In this document: piece by piece, positions 41,401-56,400 of the stretch
How the letters are laid out: each line of letters opens with the position of its first letter
How positions within the stretch are numbered: position 1 is the first letter of the stretch
NCBI GenBank assembly: GCA_009617715.1
Contig: VTFK01000215.1
Span: 62,001-126,000 of the forward strand
Length of the DNA: 64,000 bases
DNA from: Plectrocnemia conspersa
Lineage: Eukaryota; Arthropoda; Insecta; Trichoptera; Polycentropodidae
Direction of reading: 5' to 3'
Notes under the pieces: model-generated
Databases searched by the model: none
Seen by the model: the letters and a program-made list of their open reading frames with translations, nothing else
Told to the model about the DNA's origin: nothing
Position numbers and translations under genes: made by a program

Positions 41401-44400
41401 GAGGATGATCTCTCTCTGTTACGGTGTATGTATGTTGTCCGCGGGTGGGCGGGCGGGCGTCTACTAATCTCTTCGAGTGTCTGCCGGAATCTGCCAAGTG
41501 ATTGCTTGTGACTGAGTTCTTCTCATGCTTAAATATCCAGGGCTGCAAAGCTTGCTGACCAATCACAATCATGCAGCGATCATCCAGCTAATCGTTGCAC
41601 TCGCTTCTTAGAACAACAAAATAAGTATACGCCTTTAGAAAGTGACATTTGCATGAAGAATTGTGTAACGGAATATCGGAACCTTACGGTGTCTTCCGGT
41701 GATATATTGTTTTCCGTGACCGTTTTAGTACAAAAAAATATTCATTCGATGTACCGGAAAATCCTTGCGTGTTATTTCAATCTTCTAATCCTAACGAGAG
41801 CCTTTGTGTGATCGCACTTTTATCTAAATCAAGTTTAAAGAATAGGATCTCATACAAATGTGGCTCTTTGTGGTCCCTACATCTATAATAATATACTGAT
41901 TTTAATAATATACGAATTTACATTTCAACGACCAACCAAAATGCCTGAGATAAACGCATATTTCGTTTTTTTCTGTTTCAATCTATAAAATGTGTATTCA
42001 GGAATTCTATATAAACGATAGTTGTTATCTAACGTTTTATTTTTAACATCATAGCCAACTAAATTAATAGGAGAAAATGTTAAATGTGTACTAAATTTTT
42101 AAGTTAAAGAGCTTATTTTTTTAAACAATATACTGTACCAATAAATCTTAGATGAATACATACATTTGTTTGTATACTGTGGTTAAAATAACCAAATAAC
42201 CTGCATCTTTAGATGCAATATTTAAAAAAAATACTTATTGACATCTAAAAAGCATTCGCCTTAACCGCATTGTATTTTAATTTATGTTGAATTCATGCGT
42301 AAAATTATAAAAAAAATAACAAGGATTGCAACTTGACGATTCTATTAAAAAAAATATAATTTAAAATCGGTTGGATCTAAAATATTAGTCATATCTTATT
42401 ATAGTGTATGTTTATCAAGTACATATACTAGAAATTCATGCGAAATATGTTTTTATAATCAATTTTAGTTATTATGTGAAGATAGTAAAGGCTAAAAAAT
42501 AATGGTAAATATTTTTAGCATGGGGTTAACACGAGCTTTCGTTTGAGAATCGCTGCCATGGAAAATGTGTTCGAATAAATTTCTCAGTCGGCCGGTGTAA
42601 ATCTTGTACATAACTGATAATGAACAAGATTTATTAAACTGGAATATTGCGGCATTAGTTCGCTGGGTGGGCTACCTCTATGTGCCACCCTGTCGTTGTT
42701 GTTTCCCTCTCGTGTTTGCCTTTTTTCTTATCAAATCATATTAAATATTTAGGGAGGGCGCGTGAAAGTAATCGTGAATTGCCGAAACGCTCCGAAATGT
42801 TTGTATACCTTACGGGATTTAATCGTGAATCATTTATGTATCATTTTCTATCCCTTTTCGGTGTTAAGCGATGTTTTTCATAAATTTTATCTTAACATTC
42901 AAATGGCATACTTCAAAGGAACGCAATGTTTGTTTATATTATGATAACCCTTGTCTTATTATTTACAGACCGTCTTAGATTTAACACAGATTTAATTTAT
43001 ATGATCCTGTGCTTCTTATCGTTATAAATAATTAAAACTACTGAAGAAAATGTTTTTATATCTATCCAATAAATTAATATGTAGTAATAAATAATATACA
43101 TAAAGAAGACAGGCATAATATTAAAAATATTTACTTGTACTTTTTTTAACAACATAGACAATAGACATTTTGCAATGCTACTTATATTAACAATTTTTTT
43201 TGGATGATTACTAATTTTTTTTGATATCTGAGCTTTTTAATGCATATCTATAAAAAAAGCAAAATCATTATTAAGTCATAATCGATAATTTACACTAGCA
43301 AAAAATTGCTATTCCTTATGAATAAATTTATCACCTAACTTCTCATTTGGTTTATTAATATTTACCATATTTTATAGTAGTTACTTTTAAATCAAAGCAT
43401 ATGATACTAACCACTAGATTTCTTTTTATTTCGACTGCTTTCGACATTTTTAATTAACCAAACATCACTTCATTCCAATCAAGCTCGCCGGCAGCGGCAC
43501 AAAGCGCATCTACGCAATCACCTCATATTACATACACCACATTAATTCTGGTGGTATCTGCTAGCTAATAACAACAACAACATCCATAAATAAACAAACA
43601 AACAAACAAGCAGCGCAGCGAACAAACAGACAGGCAATAATCTCGATTTCACGTTTCGAATTACCGCGGCTAAATTGTGCCGCCGCTCGACGTTTTTCCC
43701 CCCGAAGCGCACAAAAGAGTCGACCTGTCCGTACATAAATTAATTTAATTTATATCCAGCGAACACCTTAAATGGGAAATGTGTCTCGGACTGTTGTAAG
43801 CCGATGTTCGCATGTAAATCGCGCTATTATACACGCATGGAGAGTACGAGTTTTGTGAGTGCACTATAAGTACCTGAAAAAGACGCGCGAATGGGAAATT
43901 GCGAAACAACCGGTTGTTGTTGTTTTGCGGACAAGATTGTGATCTGTGAAAAATAAGCTATTTTGAATAAATATGATAAAATAATTGTTATATTGCTAGA
44001 GAATTTTTTTTAAAGTCATATGTAATGATAGAAAATCATTATAACCAATTAAATTATGTTTATTTGTTACAAATACGCCGTTAAAATGTGCCATTTAATT
44101 AAATTACAGTGCAGGCGCGTACGAAGAGATACATTCTATTTCGCTCGCTCACGTGCTAAGTAACGGGAGTGAGTGAGGAGAAGTGGACGTGCGGAACGCA
44201 TGTAACGCACGCGAGCGAAATGGAATGTATCTCACTGTACGCGCCTGATACAGAGTATCATTCAATATATATAATATGCTAATACATGTTTATTTTGTAT
44301 TTTTTCAGGTGCGAGATTTGGTAGAGAGATGCAACTGTCCTACCCAATTCCCCATGATAAGGGTGTCCGAAGGAAAATATCGCATCGGCGATACAAAAGT

Positions 44401-47400
44401 CCTCATATTCGTTAGGGTAAGTTATTTAATTTATAAATAGTTTTCTTCCAAAATTAGTACAAATTAACCGAACCCAAAAGATTCATTAATCACTATTAAG
44501 TAAGTGGCATCAAAATAGATTTAATATAAAAGTCATATAAAGAACCACATACATTGAACTCGATATATAAAAAAAATGCCGCATTTTAAAAAATATCAAG
44601 TAGCATCAAAATCGATTCAAGTTTTTAGATATAAAATTAACTTTTACATATTTCGTCTTGAAATTAATTACAATTTATGATTAAAACTGTTTTAATAGTA
44701 TATAATGTAGAAAAGCCCGACACTTTATGTATACTGGAAATGTGCCAAAAACTTTTTAAATCTTTATCTTAACATAATACATCGCAGTAGAAGTATATAA
44801 AAGTAGTATACATTGACTAAATGCTTATTTTTTATAAAAAATATATTTGACAAGGCATAATTATATTTAAAAATATCGATACTATTAAAAAACGCTCCGC
44901 GTAAAAATCTGCAGTTTGCAAAAATGTATGGGGGCCATTAATGGACTTACATCATTAATTTGGCTGTCGACAAATTTAAATCGCATTTTCATAATAATTC
45001 AAAGAAGTTTTTTATTAGTTAAATTTTAAAAATATCGATACTAATATAATATTTTTTTAATCTGCTTGACAGTTGTTTATATATTATATTACTATCATAT
45101 AGTCTTCAAGTCAAATCATAATTGTGTTATTTCTTAGCCAATAATAGTCATTTCGGTATATTCGGTGTAGCTCCGCTTGATACGAGTTTGGTTAAACTCT
45201 CGTCATTCCATGTTGAAAGCGAAGTGAAAGCCCTTAATAATGTGATTCAACACTGCAGTGCTCTGACTTATATACCCTTGATAAAAACAGAAAATCTAAC
45301 ATATCTTAATGTTCTCGATTCTCTGGCCAATTGTGTTGATTCGGATCGGAACCAGACTCTTTGATATTGTATATTACCGATCTGAACTCTTGTTGTTTAA
45401 TGTCGAAAATGAAAGAAATTGACAGTGTAAAAATAAGTTACAGACCAATGTGCCTATAGTCTATTATTATTTGCGTATTTCATTACAATCGTCGGTTTTC
45501 TGGCTAATGATAATAATTGGGGTTGGAATAGAGTCTTTGATTTGGTCTAATGTAGATCTAACATTTTTTTGTTTTAAGTCGAAAGCGTGTTAAATTCGAA
45601 AAAATGTGAAAGATAGTTCTGAAGTTCGGTAGTGTTGTGTGTTATATATCCTTGATAATTTGCAATCCTAGCGTCCTCTGGTCAATTTTATTGATTGGGG
45701 CGGAACCAGACTCTTTGATATTGTCTAATATAGATATAAACTTTTGTTTTAAGTCTGAAGCAAAGCGTTATTTATGTGGTAAATTTTAACTACAGTGTAA
45801 AAGGAAATTCTGAATTTTGATAATTGCAGTAAGTCCAACGCACTTTATTTGGATAGAACCAGACTCATATTATCTAATATAGATCTGATCTCTTGTTATT
45901 TTAAGTCGGAAGCGAATGAATAGTTATGTTCTATATTTTGCTTTAAGTTTAAAAGGAAATTCTGAATTTTGACAGTGTTCTTGATTATACATCCTTGATA
46001 AAGCCCCCTTTAATCTTTGGTTCTCTGACCAATTTTAATGCGCGGAGCGGATTTAGACTCTTTGATATTGTATAATAAATATATAAATTAGTGCTGTTTT
46101 GAATTGAAACCAAAGGGTAAATTGTAATTAAAGTGTTTAAAGAAATTTGAAAGGTTATATATCGTTGTCCCTTTCAATTCATGATCATTTTAGGGGCGGA
46201 ACCAGACTTATTCATATTGTCTAATACAGATCTGAACTCTGTGTTTAAAGTGTAACAGGAAATTTGGAAATATGACAGTGTTCTAAAATTTAGATTATAT
46301 ACTCTTGATAATTGGAATAAGTCTAATGTCATGTTTTTTTTAATATTTCGGGGTAGAACTAGACTATTTATTATTGCCTAATACGGATCTTATTCAAATG
46401 TATATTTAAACGCGTAACGTTAGATTTGCAATCAGTGAAAATTTACAACGTCGTCATTCTATGGAATGTGTAGTTTTAGCTATACTATAATACCTGTTTG
46501 TCGAGCATTACTATCAATTAAAAATAAAACAAAAACAATAATTTAATCAGTAAATAAAATAAGTGTTTGTTGTATTAAGGATTTTATAAAGTATTATAAT
46601 AATATTTTTAGATCTTTCCTTATATTTTTGTGAATATCATCAATTTATGGGTATGGGAAATAGTAGTTCGGAAAAACGATTTATTTAATCACTAACGCTT
46701 CCCGTCGGCGCCATAGTGTCTCTTGTGAGAAATATGGGAGAAAATATGTATGTTTAGTGGATATATATTTTTATACACGAAAATACGAAAATGATAAGGA
46801 TTAAATGTCTTTTAACGTAAAGTTACTAAAAGATAAAGTTTTGAAGATGCACTGAATATTTAATGCAATCAAATGGTAATACATAGTATGTTAAATATGT
46901 TTAGTGAATTTTGATAGTAAAAAATATTTATTTACATGAGATAAATATATAAAAACACATGGATAGTTGATGGAGATATTTCACAAAAGCAGCTTTATAG
47001 AAAAGTAAATTAAATATTATATAGTGAGAGACAACTTTTGTCTCTTTTCAATGAATATTCAAAGCTACATACATTTTTGTAAGTAGTGTCATAAAATTAG
47101 GGATGTATGGACGATTCAGGCTAAGCAAAATATTTTTGAAAGAATACGTCAGGATTTTCATGTCAAATCAATAATATTTTCTGTGCTTTGTCTATGTAGT
47201 TTATAATTGATAATAAATGTAAAATGTATCTTAGAATTTACGAATAATATATTATTCGTTGTATACATTATTCTGTAAAAATAAAGTCATCGTAAAAAAA
47301 TAATGTTAATAAACCAAACATGTCATAATAACATATTACATCTATAAAGATCATATATAAAACATTTGCGCAATAGATTTCACCCTCATGGCAAAAACAG

Positions 47401-50400
47401 GAGAAAAAATATATCCTCAAAGCATTACGTCGGACACAATGACAAACGACTTGGCGCACGACCAGAAAAGAGGAAAAGTTATGTGGAAACACATTCGCCC
47501 CGAGGCTTTTCCGACTTTTCCTCTCGCCACCGCATAAACTTCAAAGCTCTACGTCGCGTCGTGCATAATAAGCCTTCAAAGCCTCTAATAACACATAATA
47601 ACAACAACAAAAACTACTTCTCCTTATATCATCATAAGTTAAATCGCCGCCTGGTTAACGTATGTTAATTCTCGAAGCGAGAATTAATAAAAAAACAGAT
47701 TCGACTCGAGTCCGAACATCATCTCGATAATAAAGTACCACTTAAGCCTCTCCTTTTTTGGGATCGGATCAACGATCGTATCTGCGTTGATCCGAAATGG
47801 AAACGTACTACGTATGTATGCATAAATGTCACGTGCGATAAACGTAACCCTGAGATGGCGCCCTGGCGCCGTTGTTGCCACACTTGGCCGGCGGCAAACC
47901 CTGAACTCGGTTTAAAGTTGTGTATTAAATATTTTTGTGTAAGAGGCTGTCGTGATTAAAAGGAGCCTGTGACAATTGCTTTGCTAAGCATAATCAAGAT
48001 TTTTTTGTACTATCTATTATAAAACACAGATAGGCATAATACAATATTTAGAGCTTGGAGAAGGGTCTTAAGACTTGACTGAAACTTGGCGAGATAAAAT
48101 TCCCAGTAACGTTAACATTCAGATTTGTATGATGAGCTCTATAGACATACAAGTAACGAATGGGATTACACAAAAGCCCTAGTTTCGACCAGAAAATCAC
48201 ACGAATAACACGAGTTTTGTTCATACTGTAAATATTCTCCGTCATTAAAGGAATATTTCCGTGTTGCGAAACGGTCACGGATATAATAAATCACAGGATC
48301 CACAAGATTCACGTTGCAGTATACGACCTTGGACAATGCCCATCAAACAAATGTTGTTTTCTAACGGCGTATACATATTTCCCTTGTTATAAGCAACGAA
48401 AACATATATTGGCCGGATGATCGCTGCATGATTGTGATTGGTCAGCACTGGCATACTCCGGCAGATACTCGAAGAGGCACATCACATGGGTGCTCATATC
48501 TTGTGCGGGACTCAGAGGAGAATCATCTTCCGCTATACTGTCGCTGCCACATCCCTACAAGACCCCCGTGGACAACATCCCTGCGCCAGCTTCTCCACCA
48601 CCGCTCGAAAAAAACATCTTGCCATTTATCGTCTGTCGCGAAATGTAATATAATCTTATAAAACTCTAATACGATGCGTCTTACTGGCTACGAAGTCACG
48701 CCCCTCTAGGGTTCTCAAACCTTAAAATTATATATATCATTAATTAAAATACACAATTCTTACCCATATCTTTCAGATATCAGTCATTTAATATACCACT
48801 GTTTTATTCTGGTGAAACAGGTGCTGCTGTTTATAAGAAGTACTAGAGAGTGTTTTTTGTTATAACAATTTTATTCCTGCTGATATATTAAATAATGAAA
48901 ACATTCGATAAACATCTTGTAGTATAGTTTATTATATATTGAATTACAGTGTAGAGGATTCCTGTTTTGATGGAAAAAAATTAAAACTATTTCTCATTGA
49001 TCTTATAATATTTATTTTTATTTTAAAATTAAAAACATACATATACAAATATCGAAGCTATCGTTAAACACTATAAACGTTATACTGGTAGCGAAATTTA
49101 ATAGTTTTTGTCTAAAGAGCTTAATATATTGTTTATTATCATCATAAAAATTATCATTAAAGTTATATTCATCATTAAAATAACTGCATCTACATAAAAT
49201 ACCAATAATTTATTAATGCCATATAAATTATTGCAATAAAATATGAATGACAGTATTGCACTTCTTGTTTATATTTCAATCTCGTTTAACCATACGACTC
49301 TTTTATTTATCTTATTATGTACCATTTCTCGAGGCAGTGTCGTAACATAAATACAACATGAAAGAGTCGAAGGTAAAATATGATCCAAAACAACCAAAGA
49401 TAAATGCAATTAATATTTTGTGTTATATTTATTTTCAACATCGTAATAAAATTTTATAATAGCAAACCTATTGGAGTATTTAACACCTACATGCATACGA
49501 TTTATCCATATTTTATAATGGCGGTAGTACATAATTATTTCAAAATATGCAAATTATATTACTTTTAACACCCTTGTGTATACTTCTTAACCCCGATTAC
49601 CTGGTCGTCCTTGCTCGCATACATATATTTATCATTATAATGTATGCGCGAGCTTTCAAATAAGCTTTTTATTGAACTTTTTAAGCGTCCGCTCACGCAC
49701 TAGGCGCGATTTGCAAGTGAGGAATAAATTTAATGAGCTTATTGACTGCAGCTCTCCAAGCAAGACTATAGATCTGAAACTGTCGGTACTTGTCTGGTAT
49801 ATCGATGCAAGCTGTCATCAACACAATCTAATATACATATAATACTTCATTAAAAAAATGTGAAAATAAAGCTTATTTCTAGTATATAGGATTAATTCAA
49901 TGCTAAGACTTTATTGACATTAAAAATGTTGTTTTTAACTTGACTTAAAATGAGTAAAATAATATTTTCACATAGAGCGAATATCAAATGTCTCAATTAC
50001 ATATTTATGAGTGCTTTTTTTTAAATAATAGTCATAGTGAAGTAATAACTGTCATTTTAGATTGTGACTGTCCCTTTTTGGTGTCGTGTCCAGAGATACA
50101 TTCTCGATTCGCATGTCGATATTGTGCACAGTGTAAATGTCACGTCGTTGTCCACATATAGAACTTAATTATGGCGATGTAATTTGTAGAATGTTATTAA
50201 GATACGCAAGCATACCTTTCTCGTACGCTTTATTAATATAAACATTATACTCGTGTCTTATACTATATGTTAAAAATTCATTATAATGATATCGTACATT
50301 ATTTTAATTCATGTACGATTGACGTTAATAACGTCGAGTCAGGGTGGACGAAGGATAACGCGTTCCTGATTTAATAATTGCCACTCTGACATATCCGATA

Positions 50401-53400
50401 CGAAGCTGGATTTATATGTTTATTTATTTTCCTAATAAAAAATTGTATAAATATTCATAAGCATCGAGTTTTTCTAATGCTCAGCGTGAAATTTGTGTCG
50501 ATTTAATTTGCATTCTATTAAAATGGCATTATATTAATATTAATATTTTTGTATTATAAAATTAAGCTTAAATTTAGATGTTATCAATTTAGATGTGAGA
50601 GACTATTATGTATAAGATAAATATCCGCTTTGAGAGGATGCGATTATAGATGGACTCCCACGTAGATTTGTGTATATCTATTTATGTACCACATGGGTAA
50701 TTTCTATGAAACTCAAGTGACTACAGGATTATGTCGTATATCATGTAATTAATGAAATTAACTATTATAGAAAAATACATTACAAAAAAAAAATATAGAC
50801 ATGTAGTTTATTATCTGCACATCGTAGAAAGCACCTTCCGGCTGTATAAAAAGATATTCATTAGATATTGATACTAACTTCTCAATGTCAATATCTGTTA
50901 ATGGTTTGAAAATCTTGCTGATGATTTTTTTTAAGTGTTAACTTTAATGCCTAAATGTCATTTTAAATTTTATTTTAAAGACCCTCTACATTAAATTATT
51001 CAGAGCTATATTAAACAACTAAGTTTCATATTTAGTTTCATCAGTTTTGTTCCTTATTAATTATATAATTCAGTACTTTGTAAACAAAATTTTTTTGTTG
51101 AGTTATGCTTATCTGTTTCTTTAGATTATTCTATTCAGAGCTATCTATATTAAACAGCAAAGTTTTATGCCCAGCCTCATCTGAGTTTTATATTTTATGT
51201 ATGATATATTTCAGTACTTTACTGCCATTTATAGATTATGCTATTCAGAGCTAAATTAATCAACAGAGTTTTGTTCCTTTATGCATATTAATAACTTTGT
51301 ACTTTACCAAAGACGATTTTGTTGTTGAGTTATGTCCAATTGCCATAAAAAAATCTTCAGATTATACTATTTAGGGCTATATTAAACAACTTTTGCTGTT
51401 GAGTTATGTTCAATTGGCATAAGAAAGTTTTTTTATTACTTAGGCTCAATTAAGTCGCTGAAGCAAAAATAAAATCACTAAGAATCAATGTGCTTATCAG
51501 GATAGTTGTTTTAATCACACGTGTGTTCAATGCAACTCATTCTCTATGGACGTAAAATCTCCGGAGATTAAAAATTTTCTCTTATACTGTATTGACGTTG
51601 TTTTTTTGTACTCAATGCTGTTTTAGAGGTTTTATATTGTCTTGTCAATTTTCCGAATGTTTCGTAGTTTATTTTGGTTCATCTTTGGATAGTGTTGTAA
51701 TTGTTTTTCTTAGCTTAAATTTACTTCATGCTGTATGTCTCTGTATTTCCATAGCCATATTGTTCTCAGGATCAATGTTTAATTGATGTAACAGCCGTTT
51801 TAGTGTTGTTTTAGATAATTTTACTAGTTTAGCCTTTGAACCTAAAGATTTTTTTAATTCGTCCAAATAAAAACAATTCGTGTTGTACAAAAAAATAAAA
51901 ATAATATTAACGTCACATCTAAGGCTCTAAATTATTCGAATATATTAATTTAATTAATTAACTAGAAATAAATAACCCGCGATCGAATTATTGAACTGAC
52001 ATAAAATCTTTGTGTCTTGAAAAAACAAATACAAAAATATAGTAATACGAACTTATCAATTTTTCTTAGATAAGCGTTAAACGATAATAAAAAGTAGACC
52101 TTTCCAACATTTTGTTTCGTTCAAGGGATGAATTCTGCGAATTTCTGTCACAGTAGATACGGCCGATAAAAGCATTTTTTGTTGAAAAGAAGCGTCACAT
52201 TGTCTCACAGCTCGAAACAAATTAAAGGGGCCTAAAGGGCCATGGATTTTAGAGTGCCACTAGTCACTCGCGTATATTGAGAAAATAAATATATAATAAT
52301 AATCTGTGTAGCTATGCAAGTATACAAATTGTTTCATTCTAACATTTTTTACAAATTAAATTCGAGATAGTTAATAAACGAATATTTTTTAAATATTCAA
52401 TTGAGAACCCTAGTCAAATTTCGTCTTCTAGATATTTTTTTTTCACCTAATTTAATAAGTTTTACTTATTTATGTATCGTCTAGTTTAATATAAATTTTC
52501 GATTTATTTAATGGATTCTAATGTATTAATAGAGTCGCGAGGGTCCTTAGAATTCGTCGAGCCATTGAATAATCTGCAAATATTTCCCCCCCCCCCCATT
52601 TTATATATTTTTGCTTTTGAAAAATTACAAAGGAAGTCATTCCTGTTTTGACTGGTGAAGGATTCTGGATTTTTCAAATATTTAATTATTGACATAAATA
52701 ACTGTTTTTTTTCAATTGTATAGTTTCTCTTTTATTACCCGTTGAAATTTCGAGCTTAGCTCAGAATTGATATTTTCCAATGGTATCAACAAAACTTTTA
52801 GGCCCTTTGGCTGTCAATAATATTTGTGAGACAATTGTCAATAACAGATGTTGCTACTTAATAAAAACAATAAATAGTTTTGCATTGTGCCGATTCCCAT
52901 GCGTAATTTCTTCTTAGCGGGTTCTTAGATCACCAAAGCAAAGATAAATCCGCCGGCCGGTTAGAATAATAGAAAATTGTAAAAAAATTGTTGGTTATTT
53001 AAATACTTTCTATCTTCCGAGAAAGTATGCATATTTTCAAACATCTGTCATAAACACCTTTGGAAAGGTTTCTTATTTGAGTGTCTTCTTTTATAACATA
53101 AGCAAATATATGGCGAGTTCGAATATTAATAATTTGTAAACAATTTTTTGTCATTTTCAGACCTCTATTAAAACCTTCCAAAAAGTAAGCATATTAGGCA
53201 TGTACCCGCCGTTACTTATGCAGTATTATAAAAATAACAGTGGTTTTAAACGTTTTAAAAATATTTTTAAAAAATATTAGATCCACTACGAATTACGATA
53301 TTTCGTACAATGATTTAATTTAAAATGCAATATATAAATAAGTGAAAAATTAAAAATATTGTCGAGAATATCATAAATAATTTTTCGAAAAACAAGATTC

Positions 53401-56400
53401 TCGAAATTTTAAAATAAAAATTAATCGAGAAATGAGAGAATCAAATTTATTCGGAATTTCTCGAGAATTCTCGATCACGGCAAAACACAAATAAACTTGG
53501 AGTAAATATTACGTTATTAAGTCGCAATTTTTACTTTGAGTAAATATTACGTTATTAAGTCGTACACCTCGGCAGGTTGACATGGTTTTTACACGACCTG
53601 ACATTATATTAAAAGCTAGACGTCTGACGATAGACGGCTTTACTTAAAAGTGTCTGCCTTGTTTTGTATCTGGTAGAGTATAATCTATATGAACAAATAT
53701 TTCAGTAGTATTGCTTTGTAAAATAAAATAAGTGAAATGGTATTTCTATAGGACGTTATTTTTAATTATTTAACTTTTGCAAACATCGTTAGATTTTAGA
53801 TTCACGCCCATGGTTATTGAACCAACACTATCCGGCCGTTGAATAAAACAAACAAAAAACTTCTCTCTCAGCTCTTTTATCTCACTATGCAAATCCACCC
53901 ATGAGCGGAATGCCGCCTTAATTGAACCGGTGCCTAACGAGGTGACGAGATAACAAACAGCAAACACACTCTCTCACCATTCCGATTGTTTCCCCTTTCA
54001 GCAGCTTCCCTATGCATTATCTTTAGCCAGCATCGTTTTCAATTAGAAAGGCGTCATTTTGAAGCACACCACCAATTAAGCCGTAGAGAGATGATCTCGA
54101 CCTTGCTCGTCCGGCAACAATATCTATCTCTCTCTCTCCATGTGTCCAAGTTGACGATCGTTGAGCGTTGACATTGGCGCCGCTTATATGGCCGCCGGTG
54201 GTGACTAACGCTTCCACGGTCGCGGGTTCGAATCCCATATATGGCCGCCGTTTCTAACGAACCGTTTCTCGAATGTGGCTCAGCGGGTGAAGGTCGCTTA
54301 TGTCGATTCCTGACGGAAGACACGTTATATGTAACGAGGTTCCGCTTTTTTTTTAGGTCGTTGCGTATGAAATGTCGGATTTTGTTTGTTTACTATTCCA
54401 TCATGCTGTTGCTACATTGATGAGAATTGCAACTTCTAATACTTTATTGATGATTTTTCGACAGTGGCGTACCAGAGGGACTAGGGTAGTCCATTAAAAT
54501 CATTCACAAATCAAAATTTGTCGAGAATTCTCGAGAAATTTTCTCGCCGTCGCAGTTGGGTTAAAATATATAAATGTATGGTTGAAATAGAGAATATAAT
54601 ATATAAAAAAAAATGTAAATGTAAAATTCATATTATCTTATTTACTTACTGATTTTTTTTATATATTTTTTTCCATACCTATTCCTTTATTTTAAAAGTC
54701 ACGGTACGCCACTGCTTTTTTTTCATATCTAAGATACCTAGATATCTTTTGTATAAAAAATGTTTATTTTAATATTATTGATATAACTTATGAATCATTT
54801 AATTAATTAATTATAATTGTTCCAGGTCTTACGCAGTCACGTGATGGTCAGAGTCGGGGGTGGCTGGGACACCCTATCCCATTACTTGGACAAACACGAC
54901 CCTTGTCGCTGTCGCGCTCAACATCGTACAACGCACGCAGCACGCGTGGTCCAGAGATATCCTCCAGGGGCTGTATGTATGGATCTCAACGGAGCAGAAG
55001 TTCATTACGATCGGTCAGTAAACTCAATGCCTAAATTAATATTGATATATTAAGCACACATCTAAATTGAATATCTTCATCAGATCTCCCCCTCGAACCC
55101 GCCGCTCTTCAGTCTCGAGTGTTGGATCTTCGGGAGGAGGAAGTCCTCAGCATATCCAAGGACCACCTCAAAACACTGCAGCTCGTCAACGCAGTCGATC
55201 GCCGGCGAATCGCGGACATACTTCACTCCCCTACATGGGCCAAACGAACAACGCTTTCGAAAATCAAGCTTTCAATCACTTGACAGCCGACAATGCATAC
55301 TATCAATCAAAATTAAACAGACGTTCCGTGTCACCGAGTCCAGCGAGAAAATTCTCTCAAAACAGAATGCCGTCTCCTAAGCCGGCACACAAGAAGATTT
55401 CAGTACCGGCCAACATAACCTACTCTTCTCCGCAACCACTATCTCTTACTAACCCTTCTTTGGTACAGACCGAAACTCTCATTCCAAATCCCCACAAGAA
55501 TTACAGATCTCGCAGTCCGACGCCTAAGATTGAGAGCAAAAGTCACGTATCGTCGCCCGAGAAAGATGATTATGACAGTCAGATGTATCAGAATAACGAT
55601 AATGCGTCGGCCTTGGATGGAGGTGGAAACGTTTCAGAAAATGCCTCAGATAACGGCAGCGAAGTGTCAGACGAAGGATATAGAAGCTTGGGCATAATAC
55701 AAAACACATCGAGCTCTTCTCAAGCATCTCCACCGAGCGCCTCTTCAAAAGATTCGTGCGATAGAGGGTTAGGTCTGCAATTAAACAGACTCTCTTTGGG
55801 CAGCCAGGCTTCTACCGAGGACGCAGATATCATTGGTAAGTCTTTGTGCAATGATTTTGCACTTTTTTAACACAAGCATATAAATTGTCATACAAAGTAC
55901 ATATTTAATCAATTTAAGTTATTGAGTTAAAGTATAAATATAGTGAAATTGCCTTGTAAAATAATTTATAAGCTATAGATATTTTGTTATTATTATGACA
56001 AACTAATGGCTTTCAATTCTAGTATTGATTTATTAAAAATCAATACAGTGAAATCTCAGTATAGCGAAGCTCAAGGGACCGAAGAAAAATATTCGTTATA
56101 CTGAAAATTTGTTATATTTAATGTAAGGAAGATGATATATTTTATTGTTATTTTTATTACCATATTACTACAGCATCAAAAAATGTTTGATGCTGTAGTA
56201 ATAGTCTCTAAAAAAAATGTTTGAGGGCGAGTGAGAAATCGGTTAAACACAATAATATGTTCAAATATTATTTTTAACTGATTTCTCGAGTATAAAGTTA
56301 TTATTCATAAAAATAAGTGTATCGCCTTTTCTTGCGAAATTTCAAAAGCTTTCGATATTTAAAATAATTTGATTAAAATAATACTTAAACATTAAAGTAA

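Larger units (their letters stand above)
8431..44308 (+). other. pigs giant intron (35,878 bp), phase 0
   Basis: Donor gtgagt and acceptor tgtattttttcag. The joined protein across it ([13 protein letters not shown]) is continuous for the family, so no missing exon is required. Contents are annotated separately. Stretches with nothing recognised beyond AT-rich sequence: 8570-9740, 11920-12590, 12960-13870, 14350-15470, 15900-16600, 16900-17790, 18170-20370, 22600-23990, 24490-25085, 25700-27180, 27480-28320, 28670-29930, 31600-32990, 33600-34080, 38060-38640, 38930-40520 and 41830-43470. Confidence 0.88.
44417..54825 (+). other. pigs intron between exons 3 and 4 (10,409 bp)
   Basis: Phase 0, splitting the GAR domain. 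Donor gtaagt, acceptor aattgttccag. Repeats in it are listed separately. 46440-47340, 48730-50980, 51440-53490 (apart from a C run) and 54360-54825 hold AT-rich sequence in which nothing is recognised. Confidence 0.9.

Noticed and set aside
41288..41572. ORFs in the R3 repeat as genes
   Set aside because: Related ORFs recur in the other R3 copies (61303-61518 and 48428-48661) with frame changes, so they are repeat translations.
45122..45364. 80-codon ORF
   Set aside because: Falls at the start of a degenerate tandem array and shows no family resemblance.
53455..53480. Heat-shock element
   Set aside because: The spacing between nTTCn and nGAAn units is not the regular 5-bp phase needed.
54175..54250. 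tRNA gene at the gggttcgaatccc motif
   Set aside because: No acceptor stem or D arm folds around it.
55067..55870. Independent 267-aa gene
   Set aside because: Its start lies in the 70-bp intron, its end reads through a donor (gtaagt), and phases join it to the GAR exon.
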